DNA from: a virus
IMG/VR virus record: IMGVR_UViG_3300031857_001646
Span: 1 to 21,190 of that record
Reading direction: 5' to 3' (one strand)
Length of the DNA stretch: 21,190 nt
In this document: piece after piece, positions 14,748-20,842 of the stretch
Layout: every line of letters starts with the position of its first letter
Position numbering within the stretch: position 1 is the first letter of the stretch
Made by a program: the position numbers and the translations under genes
The notes under the pieces: model-generated
Databases searched by the model: none
Told to the model about the DNA's origin: nothing
The model's input: the letters and a program-made list of their open reading frames with translations, nothing else

Positions 14748-15259
14748 TGTTTGATACAATGCCGTTGACACACGTTAGTCATTTTAAAGACTTCAAACGA
14801 GTTTGTCGAATTAATGACTATTGTGGCGAATGGGTGTACGATCGTATTGACTCAGCTATAATGTATGCAGATCATTATAGCTGGGTCTACTTCATTACTG
14901 TAAACGGTATTGTTTATAAAATTGGAGAAACATCTATGCCACTAGGTATTCGAATGTCCGACGGCCAACCTAAAAAAGGAACTAAATGTCGTTTTGGTCG
15001 ATACCGAAATCATAAAGGCACATATACCTACGACACAGACGAATACTGTAGAAATGAGCTTAGAAGCATTATTAATGATAAAAATAATCTTGTTGAATTT
15101 TGGGCGTATAAATGCCCAATGATTAAACAAACATTAACTATGGCTGGTGAAACTATTAGTGTAGAATCCCAGCTACATAAGGCTTTAGAAAAAGCGTTAC
15201 TTGATCAGTTTGAGAGAATAACTGGTGCATTACCAAAATTAAATAAAGGAAAAGCATAA
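14747..15259 (+). CDS. GIY-YIG-like endonuclease domain protein
   Basis: The 170-residue protein has WVYFITVNGIVYKIGET (residues 46-62), matching the GIY-YIG core of two strands, with the tyrosines conserved and the second motif reading YKIG. R69 follows at the expected helix, and RYRNH comes later. Near the C-terminus LEKALLDQFERITGALPKLN (147-166) matches the catalytic-Glu helix and the G-x-x-P-x-x-N ending of the family. This resembles T5orf172-type or restriction-type GIY-YIG proteins rather than an intron endonuclease. It might cut host or competitor DNA. Its start overlaps the phosphoesterase stop (TAATG); ATG 14759 is an alternative. Confidence 0.78.
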   Translation: MFDTMPLTHVSHFKDFKRVCRINDYCGEWVYDRIDSAIMYADHYSWVYFITVNGIVYKIGETSMPLGIRMSDGQPKKGTKCRFGRYRNHKGTYTYDTDEYCRNELRSIINDKNNLVEFWAYKCPMIKQTLTMAGETISVESQLHKALEKALLDQFERITGALPKLNKGKA

Positions 15260-15429
15260 TGACAGAAGAAAAACGACCAACAGTAGTTGAGATGCTAAGA
15301 ACCACTGGCATGAATACTGCTGAATTTATGGATAAGGTTGCAGCTCATATTGAAACATTAGAGCAAGAAGTTATCCGCCTACGTCAACGTGTTCAAGAAA
15401 TGGAATTGAGTAATGCCGACACTGAGTGA
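15259..15429 (+). CDS. 56-residue coiled-coil protein
   Basis: This short gene starts at an ATG overlapping the GIY-YIG stop (TAATG) and ends inside the next gene (17-base overlap). The product has a short N-terminal segment (RPTVVEMLRTTGMNTAEF) and then a heptad-like helix, MDKVAAHIETLEQEVIRLRQ, continuing to RVQEMEL, with hydrophobics at a and d positions. It probably forms a coiled-coil dimer or binds a partner. No family is recognised. Confidence 0.65.
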   Translation: MTEEKRPTVVEMLRTTGMNTAEFMDKVAAHIETLEQEVIRLRQRVQEMELSNADTE

Positions 15430-15736
15430 ACAGGACTTTAAGCTATTTAAAAAATGGCTTAAAGGACATTTGGCTTTTGGTCCGGTCACTGTTACTTTTA
15501 CCAAAAAAGACGGAACCGAACGAGTTATGGAATGTACAACCAGTCCATCTCTTGTTCCGGTTGACTTAACCGAAGAAATACACTATACTAACACAAATGA
15601 TCCAATAGACTTTCCTAAACTAAAAAAAGAAAGAAAAGTAAATGAAGACGTTTGTCCAGTTTATGATTTGGAATCAAAACATTGGAAGAGCTTTCGCTGG
15701 GATTCACTTAAACAGATTAGATTGGAAATAAAATGA
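15413..15736 (+). CDS. Hypothetical protein
   Basis: The 107-residue product begins MPTLSEQDFKLFKKWLKGHL, then GPVTVTFTKKDGTERVMECTTS, a beta hairpin followed by a conserved-looking EEIHYTNTNDP stretch, and ends VCPVYDLESKHWKSFRWDSL. This end recalls small phage proteins of the WYL/SH3-like 'R.F..DsI' type, but I cannot assign a family. Overlaps ATGA with the next gene. Confidence 0.7.
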   Translation: MPTLSEQDFKLFKKWLKGHLAFGPVTVTFTKKDGTERVMECTTSPSLVPVDLTEEIHYTNTNDPIDFPKLKKERKVNEDVCPVYDLESKHWKSFRWDSLKQIRLEIK

Positions 15737-16173
15737 AAATCGGACTAAGCTACAGTCGTTGCATTCGTGACATTGTAGATGGTAAAGTAAACATCGATGA
15801 TGTATTGGTGTTAATCACTCGTACAGATTTTGATCCGCATGATAACGATCAATGGCAGGGGATTTGGTTGGGTTACGGTGGTGGCACTGATAATGCTTAC
15901 AGTCGAGGTTTCTTTGCCCACAGCAATCCAGAATGGGCAGGCTATCACGACGAAGATCAATTCCGTAGTGTCAGTATTGAACTTTGGGAATCCGGTAAAC
16001 TACATCAGCCACGCAAGTTTGGCGCACATCCGCAACGTCGGCCAGAGATTTGGTTAGAAGCAGTTCTACCAAGTAGTGAACTAGAAACTAATCCGGCCGC
16101 AAAAGCCGCTTGGGATAAATTCCAAATGATTGCGGGTTTGACCAACGTAGAATTAGATGACAAATACAAATGA
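15733..16173 (+). CDS. Conserved hypothetical protein
   Basis: The 146-residue protein begins MKIGLSYSRCIRDIVDGKVN, has ITRTDFDPHDNDQWQGIWLG in the first half, and later a basic, aromatic segment (QPRKFGAHPQRRPEIWLEAV). No catalytic motif is evident. It looks like a compact cytoplasmic phage protein. ATGA overlaps on both sides tie it to the small gene before it and to the lipoprotein gene after it. Confidence 0.72.
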   Translation: MKIGLSYSRCIRDIVDGKVNIDDVLVLITRTDFDPHDNDQWQGIWLGYGGGTDNAYSRGFFAHSNPEWAGYHDEDQFRSVSIELWESGKLHQPRKFGAHPQRRPEIWLEAVLPSSELETNPAAKAAWDKFQMIAGLTNVELDDKYK

Positions 16174-16424
16174 GATTTTTAATCCCATTGTTGGTAGTTT
16201 TGGTTGCAGGGTGTAGCAACAGCGCATCACTGCCTACTTATGAGCAATTAGTAAACTATCCGCTTTCTTGTAAACTTAAAAACGAACAATTCCGAGAATT
16301 AAAACAAATTCAAGGTAAGAAAAACTTTTCACAAGATCCTGATCAATTATCCGACCAAGACAGAAGGTACAATGCCTTGCTTAAAGAGCATCTTTGGTGG
16401 TATGTTTATAATTGCGAACAATGA
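16170..16424 (+). CDS. Small lipoprotein
   Basis: The 84-residue product has a lipoprotein signal peptide with lipobox LVAGC, so C15 would be lipidated after cleavage; Ser at +2 is compatible with outer-membrane sorting. The mature part is short and polar, with two Cys (SCKLKNEQ and the last YNCEQ) that may pair. It is not recognisably an outer spanin, since no Pro-rich stretch is present and no inner spanin precedes it. Its stop overlaps the next start (ATGA). Confidence 0.75.
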   Translation: MRFLIPLLVVLVAGCSNSASLPTYEQLVNYPLSCKLKNEQFRELKQIQGKKNFSQDPDQLSDQDRRYNALLKEHLWWYVYNCEQ

Positions 16425-16945
16425 AAAAATTACTCGTACTCCTAGCGTTAACTAGCCAATTTGCATTGGCCGAAGATTGCCAAGTCCGCCAGGCTAGTAA
16501 AGTTACAGCTGAACGAAAAATGGGCAATATTGACGATTTGGTTAAAATTAAAAGTAACCAAAAATGTCGTGTTAAATTTAGCATTGTAGTTGACGGCGAG
16601 AAGCATAATGTAGATTGGACGCACGAAGATTATGGTGACCCGGAAATCAGTTGCCAAAAAGCCATTGAATACGGCATGAGTGAACTGAACATGCGGTTAG
16701 GAGGCAATTTCCAAAGCGAATCAATGCTAGTATGCGGAGATGGTTCAAGACGAACTCGTCCTTTAAAAATTGGTGACGAAGGTTTGGAAAATGAGTTTGG
16801 TACTGTAGCCAATAAAAAATACTTCCAATTTAAGGGAGCCAATTGTCGATATTTTAGCGAACGTTATAACAACGGCAAACTTCAATTTTCCAAAGGAGTG
16901 ATTTGTCAAAATGATCAGCTTTGGACAGTTGTGGACAAATGGTGA
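16421..16945 (+). CDS. Secreted protein of unknown function
   Basis: Starting at the ATG at 16421, which overlaps the lipoprotein stop, the product has 174 residues and a clean Sec signal peptide (MKKLLVLLALTSQFALA) cleaved before EDC. The mature domain has six or more Cys, suggesting disulfides in the periplasm, and beta-rich segments (KCRVKFSIVVDGEKHNVDWT and NCRYFSERYNNGKLQFSKGV). The TTG start at 16412 would spoil the signal peptide. It is the last gene of the central unit; a consensus promoter starts 2 bases after its stop. Confidence 0.75.
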   Translation: MKKLLVLLALTSQFALAEDCQVRQASKVTAERKMGNIDDLVKIKSNQKCRVKFSIVVDGEKHNVDWTHEDYGDPEISCQKAIEYGMSELNMRLGGNFQSESMLVCGDGSRRTRPLKIGDEGLENEFGTVANKKYFQFKGANCRYFSERYNNGKLQFSKGVICQNDQLWTVVDKW

Positions 16946-16946
16946 C

Positions 16947-16975
16947 TTGACAATCGAAACACTTTCGCATATAAT
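16947..16975 (+). promoter_or_regulatory. Perfect consensus sigma70 promoter for the envelope unit
   Basis: TTGACA (16947-16952) and TATAAT (16970-16975) are both exact consensus hexamers, with a 17-base spacer. The first ATG, at 17011, is 35 bases beyond the -10 box. This should be a very strong promoter for host RNA polymerase and would drive 17011 to at least 18459. Confidence 0.88.
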
Positions 16976-17010
16976 ATACACATGTTCAACAAACATAGAA
17001 GGCAAATATT

Positions 17011-17139
17011 ATGAAGGCATTTATAGCAGGCACAATTTTTGGACTAGTTCTAGCTACTGTTGGTTTTTCCGGCATTGCTAAGATTATGGACAAAGGCGTA
17101 GACACAGTTAAAACACACAGTCAGGAGTTGGCAAAATGA
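17011..17139 (+). CDS. 42-residue single-pass membrane peptide
   Basis: This gene directly follows the consensus promoter. The product has one hydrophobic stretch, FIAGTIFGLVLATVGFSG (residues 4-21), and a polar C-terminal tail ending in SQELAK. No lipobox is present. It overlaps the entericidin-like gene by four bases (ATGA). A membrane anchor or small regulator is possible; no family is recognised. Confidence 0.68.
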   Translation: MKAFIAGTIFGLVLATVGFSGIAKIMDKGVDTVKTHSQELAK

Positions 17140-17270
17140 AAACAGTTGTAGCACTTATTTTGGCTATTAATGTAGCCGCTTGTAGTACATCCGCCGGTAT
17201 GGTAAAAGGCCTTGGTGAAGACATCAAAGCTGGTACCGACTGGACGGCTTCTAAAATCAAATCCAACTAA
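17136..17270 (+). CDS. Entericidin-like small lipoprotein
   Basis: The 44-residue product has a lipoprotein signal with the lipobox VAAC (C16), followed by a short mature peptide, STSAGMVKGLGEDIKAGTDW, ending in SKIKSN. The pattern T-x-x-G-x-x-K-G-x-G-E-D-I-x-x-G is that of the entericidin A/B (EcnA/EcnB) family of very small cell-envelope lipoproteins, in which EcnB is described as a bacteriolytic 'toxin' and EcnA its antidote. Only one copy is present. In a phage it could affect envelope integrity at lysis or be a host-derived moron. The start overlaps the previous gene by four bases. Confidence 0.75.
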   Translation: MKTVVALILAINVAACSTSAGMVKGLGEDIKAGTDWTASKIKSN

Positions 17271-17279
17271 GGACTTAAA

Positions 17280-17840
17280 ATGAAAAAACTATTAACTGTT
17301 TTACCTATTGTTGCTGTATTGGCGGCTTGTGGTACAACTGATCCATATGGCAAAAGAGCCGATATGGAACGTGAACGTCAAGAACGTCAAGTAGAACGTG
17401 TTATTGACAAAGCACCAAAATGGATGATAGATCTTCCAGTTAGTAACTCTGCCGTATATGCATCTGGCACTAGTTCTAGTGGCGACTATTCGATGGCCTT
17501 GTTGAAAGCTAAAGCAGATGCATATGGTAAAATCTGTATGACTGCTGGCGGAACTGCAAGTCAGCGTACCAAAGTGTACAAGGCAGACACAGCAAATACT
17601 AGTTCAGAATTGAGTGAGTTGGTTCTTCGTACTTCTTGCGACAAAGTCGATTTAACTGGTGTGGAAGTTCCTAAAGACGGCATTAAAATGGTGCAAGAAG
17701 GAAATCGGTTTCGTGCGTATGTACTAGTAGTATTGCCAACTGGTGATGCTAACATTCTACGCAAGGCTAAAGAGCAAGCCAAGCTCAACGAGATTACTGC
17801 TCGTCGTGCGCCAGAAGCATTTAAAGAACTGGATAATTAA
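17280..17840 (+). CDS. LPP20-like lipoprotein
   Basis: The 186-residue protein has a lipoprotein signal peptide with LAAC (C17). A charged linker is followed by APKWMIDLPVSNSAVYASGT, then an Ala-rich helix (ALLKAKADAYGKIC), and later FRAYVLVVLPTG. This matches the LPP20 lipoprotein type: a 'P-x-W' start, a strand giving x-A-x-G-x-x-x, a helix rich in Ala, and a final V-x-V strand. The protein probably sits at the outer membrane. Function in the family is poorly defined. A good ribosome-binding site (AAGGA) lies before the ATG, and the stop overlaps the next start (TAATG). Confidence 0.75.
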   Translation: MKKLLTVLPIVAVLAACGTTDPYGKRADMERERQERQVERVIDKAPKWMIDLPVSNSAVYASGTSSSGDYSMALLKAKADAYGKICMTAGGTASQRTKVYKADTANTSSELSELVLRTSCDKVDLTGVEVPKDGIKMVQEGNRFRAYVLVVLPTGDANILRKAKEQAKLNEITARRAPEAFKELDN

Positions 17841-18286
17841 TGATTAGAGAATATATCAACATTGTTGAATCGTTAGGCAAAGGAATTACTGACGATTGGT
17901 TTAAAGATGGTGGGTTTAAAACCTTTAAACGGCCAGCTAAAGAAAAATATGAAATTGCATCCGAGCCTGGTACTATCGATACCTTAGAAGGTCCAGTCAA
18001 CTACCCCAAAGGGTTTTATATTATGACTGGCCCCAAAGGCGAGCAATATCCGATTAGTCCTGAAAAGTTCAATGAACTTAAAGACGATTTAGGTGACGGT
18101 ATTTGTACACCTAAAAAGATTATGAAGATTGCTAAACTTGCAGATCACTCAGGAACAGTTGACACCAGCTGGGGTGAGAAGCTACATTACAATCCGGGTG
18201 AAGATGTTATTGTACGTCACGGTGAAAATGATTACGGTGTTGTAAAGAAAGATATCTTTGCTCAAACTTACGAGACTCCAAAATGA
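17840..18286 (+). CDS. PGDYG-domain-like protein, apparently with two repeats
   Basis: The 148-residue protein contains two similar units. Residues about 52-75 include YPKGFYIMTGPKGEQYPISP then EKF. Residues about 115-145 include YNPGEDVIVRHGENDYGVVK then KDIFAQTYE. The second resembles the PGDYG motif seen in phage and bacterial small proteins (Y-x-P-G-x-x-I-V, then a WG/YG-V strand, and F-x-x-T-Y-E at the end). Between them lies a helical, Lys-rich segment. The role is unknown. It overlaps the LPP20-like gene (TAATG) and the next small membrane gene (ATGA). Confidence 0.65.
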   Translation: MIREYINIVESLGKGITDDWFKDGGFKTFKRPAKEKYEIASEPGTIDTLEGPVNYPKGFYIMTGPKGEQYPISPEKFNELKDDLGDGICTPKKIMKIAKLADHSGTVDTSWGEKLHYNPGEDVIVRHGENDYGVVKKDIFAQTYETPK

Positions 18287-18459
18287 TTAAAATTATATTA
18301 GCATTTTTAGTTGTATTTGGTGTTTGTTATTTTGGTATTAAAGGTTACAGAGATTTGTCTGGAAAGGATAAATGGGCATTGACAAAATTACTAGGTTATA
18401 GTATACTTGTCGCATCACTAACACTAGTGATAATGACTGTAATCGTAATTCTTTTTTAA
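18283..18459 (+). CDS. 58-residue two-helix membrane protein
   Basis: The product begins MIKIILAFLVVFGVCYFGIK, one membrane helix, then a short charged loop (YRDLSGKDKW) and a second helix from about residue 38 to the end (YSILVASLTLVIMTVIVILF). Both termini would face the same side. It starts in an ATGA overlap with the previous gene, and a promoter for the next gene lies inside it. It precedes the SPFH gene by eight bases and may be its membrane partner. Confidence 0.72.
   Translation: MIKIILAFLVVFGVCYFGIKGYRDLSGKDKWALTKLLGYSILVASLTLVIMTVIVILF
18379..18407 (+). promoter_or_regulatory. Internal sigma70 promoter upstream of the SPFH gene
   Basis: TTGACA (18379-18384) and TATACT (18402-18407) are 17 bases apart, inside the 58-residue membrane gene. 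It would give the SPFH, Cys-rich and ClpP genes their own transcript, starting near 18414. The exact -35 and spacing match the other four promoters in the window. Confidence 0.6.
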
Positions 18460-18467
18460 GGTATCAC

Positions 18468-19277
18468 ATGAAACGTATTTTTACTCTCTCTATTCTTGCC
18501 GCTGCAATTCTTGCCACAGGCTGTACCCGTATTGAAACTGGTGAAGTCGGTGTCCGGGTTGGCTTTGACAAACAAGTCCAGCAAGGCGAACTGCTACCCG
18601 GTTCGTTCAATCAGGTCCTAATTGGTGATGTTCTTACATTCCCAATTAAAGACGTTAACGTCAAACTTGAGGATATGACTCCAGTAGCCAAAGATAACAG
18701 CACAATGAAAGACTTTGATGCTGTGGTTATCTATAACATTAATCAAGCACAAGTGGCTGAACTGTACAGTCAAAAGAGTCAAGCATTCCATGCTCGACAC
18801 AACGGCGACATCTACTTGATGTATAACTACATTGTTCAAACTACTCGTAATGCTATCTACAAAGAAGCACGTAAGTACGAAGCATTGGACATGGCGGACA
18901 ATCGTCAAACAATGGAACAGAGCATTAAAGAGCAAATTCAAAAGTCGCTTGCTGAAGAAAAGCTAGACGGCAGTTTGGTTGTTGGTCAGGTGTTGATTCG
19001 TAATATTGTGCCTGCAGATTCGGTTGTTGCTTCTGCTAACGATTTGGTTCGTTCAAAGAATGAGCTCAAGCAAAAGGAAGTTGAAGTTAAGACTGCTGAA
19101 GCAGAAGCTCGTCGTATTGCGGCGCTTAACACAAACGCTGGCGCTATCCAATATATGGATGCTCAAGCACGTATGAAGCAAGCTGATGCATCACTTAAGA
19201 TGGCAGAGGCAGTGGCTAGTTTTAAGGGTAATACTCTTGTAATTGGCGCTGGTGCTAATGTAAACGTAGGCAAGTAA
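18468..19277 (+). CDS. SPFH/band-7 (prohibitin-like) lipoprotein
   Basis: The 269-residue protein has a lipoprotein signal peptide (lipobox ATGC, C19) rather than the usual N-terminal membrane helix of HflC or prohibitins. Residues 20-180 form the SPFH domain: TGEVGVRVGFD, then GDVLTFPIKDVNVKLEDM, AVVIYNIN and VLIRNIVPAD. A long coiled-coil follows, rich in Lys, Glu and Ala (NELKQKEVEVKTAEAEARRI). The Gly-rich tail is GNTLVIGAGANVNVGK. SPFH proteins form ring or cage assemblies that sequester or regulate membrane proteases such as FtsH. A lipid anchor means it would face the periplasm. ClpP lies downstream. The function in infection is inferred only. Confidence 0.88.
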   Translation: MKRIFTLSILAAAILATGCTRIETGEVGVRVGFDKQVQQGELLPGSFNQVLIGDVLTFPIKDVNVKLEDMTPVAKDNSTMKDFDAVVIYNINQAQVAELYSQKSQAFHARHNGDIYLMYNYIVQTTRNAIYKEARKYEALDMADNRQTMEQSIKEQIQKSLAEEKLDGSLVVGQVLIRNIVPADSVVASANDLVRSKNELKQKEVEVKTAEAEARRIAALNTNAGAIQYMDAQARMKQADASLKMAEAVASFKGNTLVIGAGANVNVGK

Positions 19278-19278
19278 A

Positions 19279-19422
19279 ATGGACGATCCACGCTGTTGCG
19301 GCTCCGGTGCTTGCATTATTAATAGTGAAGGCGAGTGCTGGTGCGGACAGCGTTGGGATGGCGAGAAGATGTGCTTTCCCAAAGTAGAAACTGAAAATAA
19401 AGAAAAGGAAGATAATGCCTAA
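19279..19422 (+). CDS. 47-residue six-cysteine protein
   Basis: The product begins [20 protein letters not shown] and continues with [12 protein letters not shown] before a charged tail. The six Cys (6, 7, 12, 20, 22, 32) with Gly spacing suggest a small metal-binding knot, perhaps Fe-S or zinc, rather than a disulfide peptide, since there is no signal sequence. It lies between the SPFH and ClpP genes, overlapping the latter by eight bases. From memory, small bacterial proteins starting with a similar 'DDPRCCGSG' exist in proteobacteria, which would hint at host origin; I could not check this. Confidence 0.7.
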   Translation: MDDPRCCGSGACIINSEGECWCGQRWDGEKMCFPKVETENKEKEDNA

Positions 19423-20005
19423 TTTAGTACCAATGGTTATCGAGCAAGAAGCTCGCGGAGAACGTAGTTACGACATTTACAGTCGTCTACTTAAAGATCG
19501 TATTGTAATGCTAGATACGGATGTTAACGAGCACTCTGCTAGTTTGCTTGTGGCACAGTTGCTCTTTTTGGAGAGCCAAGGAAATGAAGATATTACCATG
19601 TTTATCAACAGCCCAGGCGGAGTCGTTACCGCAGGCATGGCGATTTACGATACTATGCAGTTTATCAAGCCTGATGTTTCTACTGTGGTTATGGGTCAAG
19701 CCTGCTCTATGGGATCACTATTGGCTACTGCGGGTGCTAAAGGTAAGCGTAAAATGCTTCCTAATGCTCGCCACATGATTCACCAACCAAGTGGAGGCGC
19801 CGGTGGCCAAGCTACAGACATGGAAATCCAAGTTGAAGAGATTCTAAAAATGAAGAAGAATTTGACTCAAATTTACGTAAACCATAATTCAAAGGGCAAG
19901 ACTTTTGAACAATTTAAAAATGACATGGAACGTGATAAATTTATGAGTGCAGAAGAAGCCCTAGAATACGGTTTGATTGACGAAATTATCTCAAAACGCC
20001 CATAA
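19415..20005 (+). CDS. clpP: ATP-dependent Clp protease proteolytic subunit
   Basis: The 196-residue length and sequence match ClpP throughout. The catalytic triad is visible: Ser98 in [10 protein letters not shown], His123 in [10 protein letters not shown], and Asp174 in [17 protein letters not shown]. The oxyanion-loop NSPGG (66-70) is intact. There is little or no N-terminal propeptide compared with bacterial ClpP. ClpP forms a 14-mer chamber that needs an AAA+ unfoldase; none is encoded here, so it would rely on host ClpX/ClpA or one elsewhere in the phage. Phage ClpP homologues can also act as prohead-type proteases. It overlaps the Cys-rich gene, suggesting coupling to the SPFH unit. 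Confidence 0.93.
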   Translation: MPNLVPMVIEQEARGERSYDIYSRLLKDRIVMLDTDVNEHSASLLVAQLLFLESQGNEDITMFINSPGGVVTAGMAIYDTMQFIKPDVSTVVMGQACSMGSLLATAGAKGKRKMLPNARHMIHQPSGGAGGQATDMEIQVEEILKMKKNLTQIYVNHNSKGKTFEQFKNDMERDKFMSAEEALEYGLIDEIISKRP

Positions 20006-20025
20006 AGTACGCATATAACTGAAAT

Positions 20026-20068
20026 CCATAGTACACTATAAATAGTAATGTATAGGAGTGTACTATGG
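20026..20068 (+). promoter_or_regulatory. Perfect 12-bp inverted repeat sequestering a start codon
   Basis: Bases 20026-20037 are the exact reverse complement of 20057-20068. The 19-base loop holds the late-promoter-like box and part of the Shine-Dalgarno sequence, and the ATG of the following gene (20065-20067) lies in the 3' arm. In a transcript reading through from clpP, the start codon and the end of AGGAG would be paired. Confidence 0.8.
20037..20044 (+). promoter_or_regulatory. T4-type late-promoter box TATAAATA
   Basis: This is an exact match to the T4 late promoter core. A transcript starting some 6-7 bases beyond it would lack the 5' arm of the surrounding inverted repeat. No -35 element is needed in T4 late promoters. 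The position, just before a gene with a good AGGAG site, supports a functional role. Confidence 0.6.
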
Positions 20069-20793
20069 CCCGTCAGGCGTTTAACTGGTCCTTGTTGGAT
20101 CGAAATACATTGTACTCAATGCTGCATCAGCTAAAATCCGAATTAGTTGATCGCAGGCTACCTATAGGCGAAATTACCAGCATTATCAGCCAACATATTA
20201 AGTCACATCTTCCTATTAAGGTAAAGAGTAGTAGATTCAATCCTGTTAAAAAGGGTGAAATATGGGTCGGTGGAGCATACTATTCCGACTTAGATAAAAC
20301 AGGCAGAAAGCGTTTTATCGAAATTGAACTAGCATATCCCCCTAAAACTGCCACTATGCGTATGAGCAACTATCGTTGGGAACGGGTGTGTCAGCTATTC
20401 GCCGATACTGTGCTACACGAAATCATTCATACACGCCAATATCGTGCTAGGAATTTTAAAGATATTCCAGGATACCAGAGTACTGCCTATTATGCTCGAA
20501 CTCGTAAAGAACAAGAATATTATGGCGACAGGGACGAAATGGGCGCACATGCCTTTAACCTGGCCCAAGATATGATTGACAAATTTGGTTGGGATACTCG
20601 AGAAATCAAAACTTATTTAGATTCAAAAGTTCCAAAACGTGTTCGTCCAAACGGTTGGGGACGTTTTATGAAAGCATTTGAGTATGATCACAACCATCCA
20701 AAAGTTTGCCAAATGAAGCGTAAAATAATGAATCAATTAGAATATGCTTACGAAGGTAAACCATTTAAGACTACAAACCACTTGACATACTGA
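20065..20793 (+). CDS. Zinc-metallopeptidase-like protein (HExxH), copy B
   Basis: The 242-residue protein has HEIIH (residues 118-122, VLHEIIHTRQY), followed by YYGDRDEMGAHAFNLA (152-167), where E158 is a likely third zinc ligand. The tail (GWGRFMKAFEYDHNHPKVCQ) is followed by a basic helix. It shares with the protein at 10281 the strand pattern (AYYSDLDKTGRKRFIEIEL against AYYDPEDDKNRETPIEIII), the HExxH and the D-E-x-x-A-x-A motif. No signal peptide is present. A strong AGGAG ribosome-binding site sits 6 bases before the ATG, but site and start are in a hairpin. A late virion or maturation role would fit the late-promoter box, as inference. Confidence 0.78.
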   Translation: MARQAFNWSLLDRNTLYSMLHQLKSELVDRRLPIGEITSIISQHIKSHLPIKVKSSRFNPVKKGEIWVGGAYYSDLDKTGRKRFIEIELAYPPKTATMRMSNYRWERVCQLFADTVLHEIIHTRQYRARNFKDIPGYQSTAYYARTRKEQEYYGDRDEMGAHAFNLAQDMIDKFGWDTREIKTYLDSKVPKRVRPNGWGRFMKAFEYDHNHPKVCQMKRKIMNQLEYAYEGKPFKTTNHLTY

Positions 20794-20810
20794 TAGTTAA
20801 GTTGTATAAT
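20782..20810 (+). promoter_or_regulatory. Perfect consensus sigma70 promoter for the ligase gene
   Basis: TTGACA (20782-20787) and TATAAT (20805-20810) are exact, with a 17-base spacer. The -35 overlaps the last codons of the metallopeptidase-like gene. The ligase ATG is at 20843, with GGAG at 20834-20837 as ribosome-binding site. Confidence 0.88.
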
Positions 20811-20842
20811 ATACACTTATACAGTTAATTATTGGAGTAAAC

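Noticed and set aside
14238-14771. 177-codon antisense frame over the phosphoesterase gene
   Set aside because: The sense frame has all five phosphoesterase motifs; the antisense product is compositionally odd and lacks any signal.
16170-16945. Spanin pair (lysis genes)
   Set aside because: The lipoprotein is followed by a secreted soluble protein, and no adjacent inner-membrane coiled-coil spanin, endolysin or holin is recognisable.
17404-17435. Further TTGACA hexamers (for example near 17404, 18159 and 20576) as promoters
   Set aside because: No acceptable -10 hexamer occurs at 16-18 bases downstream, in contrast to the five accepted promoters.
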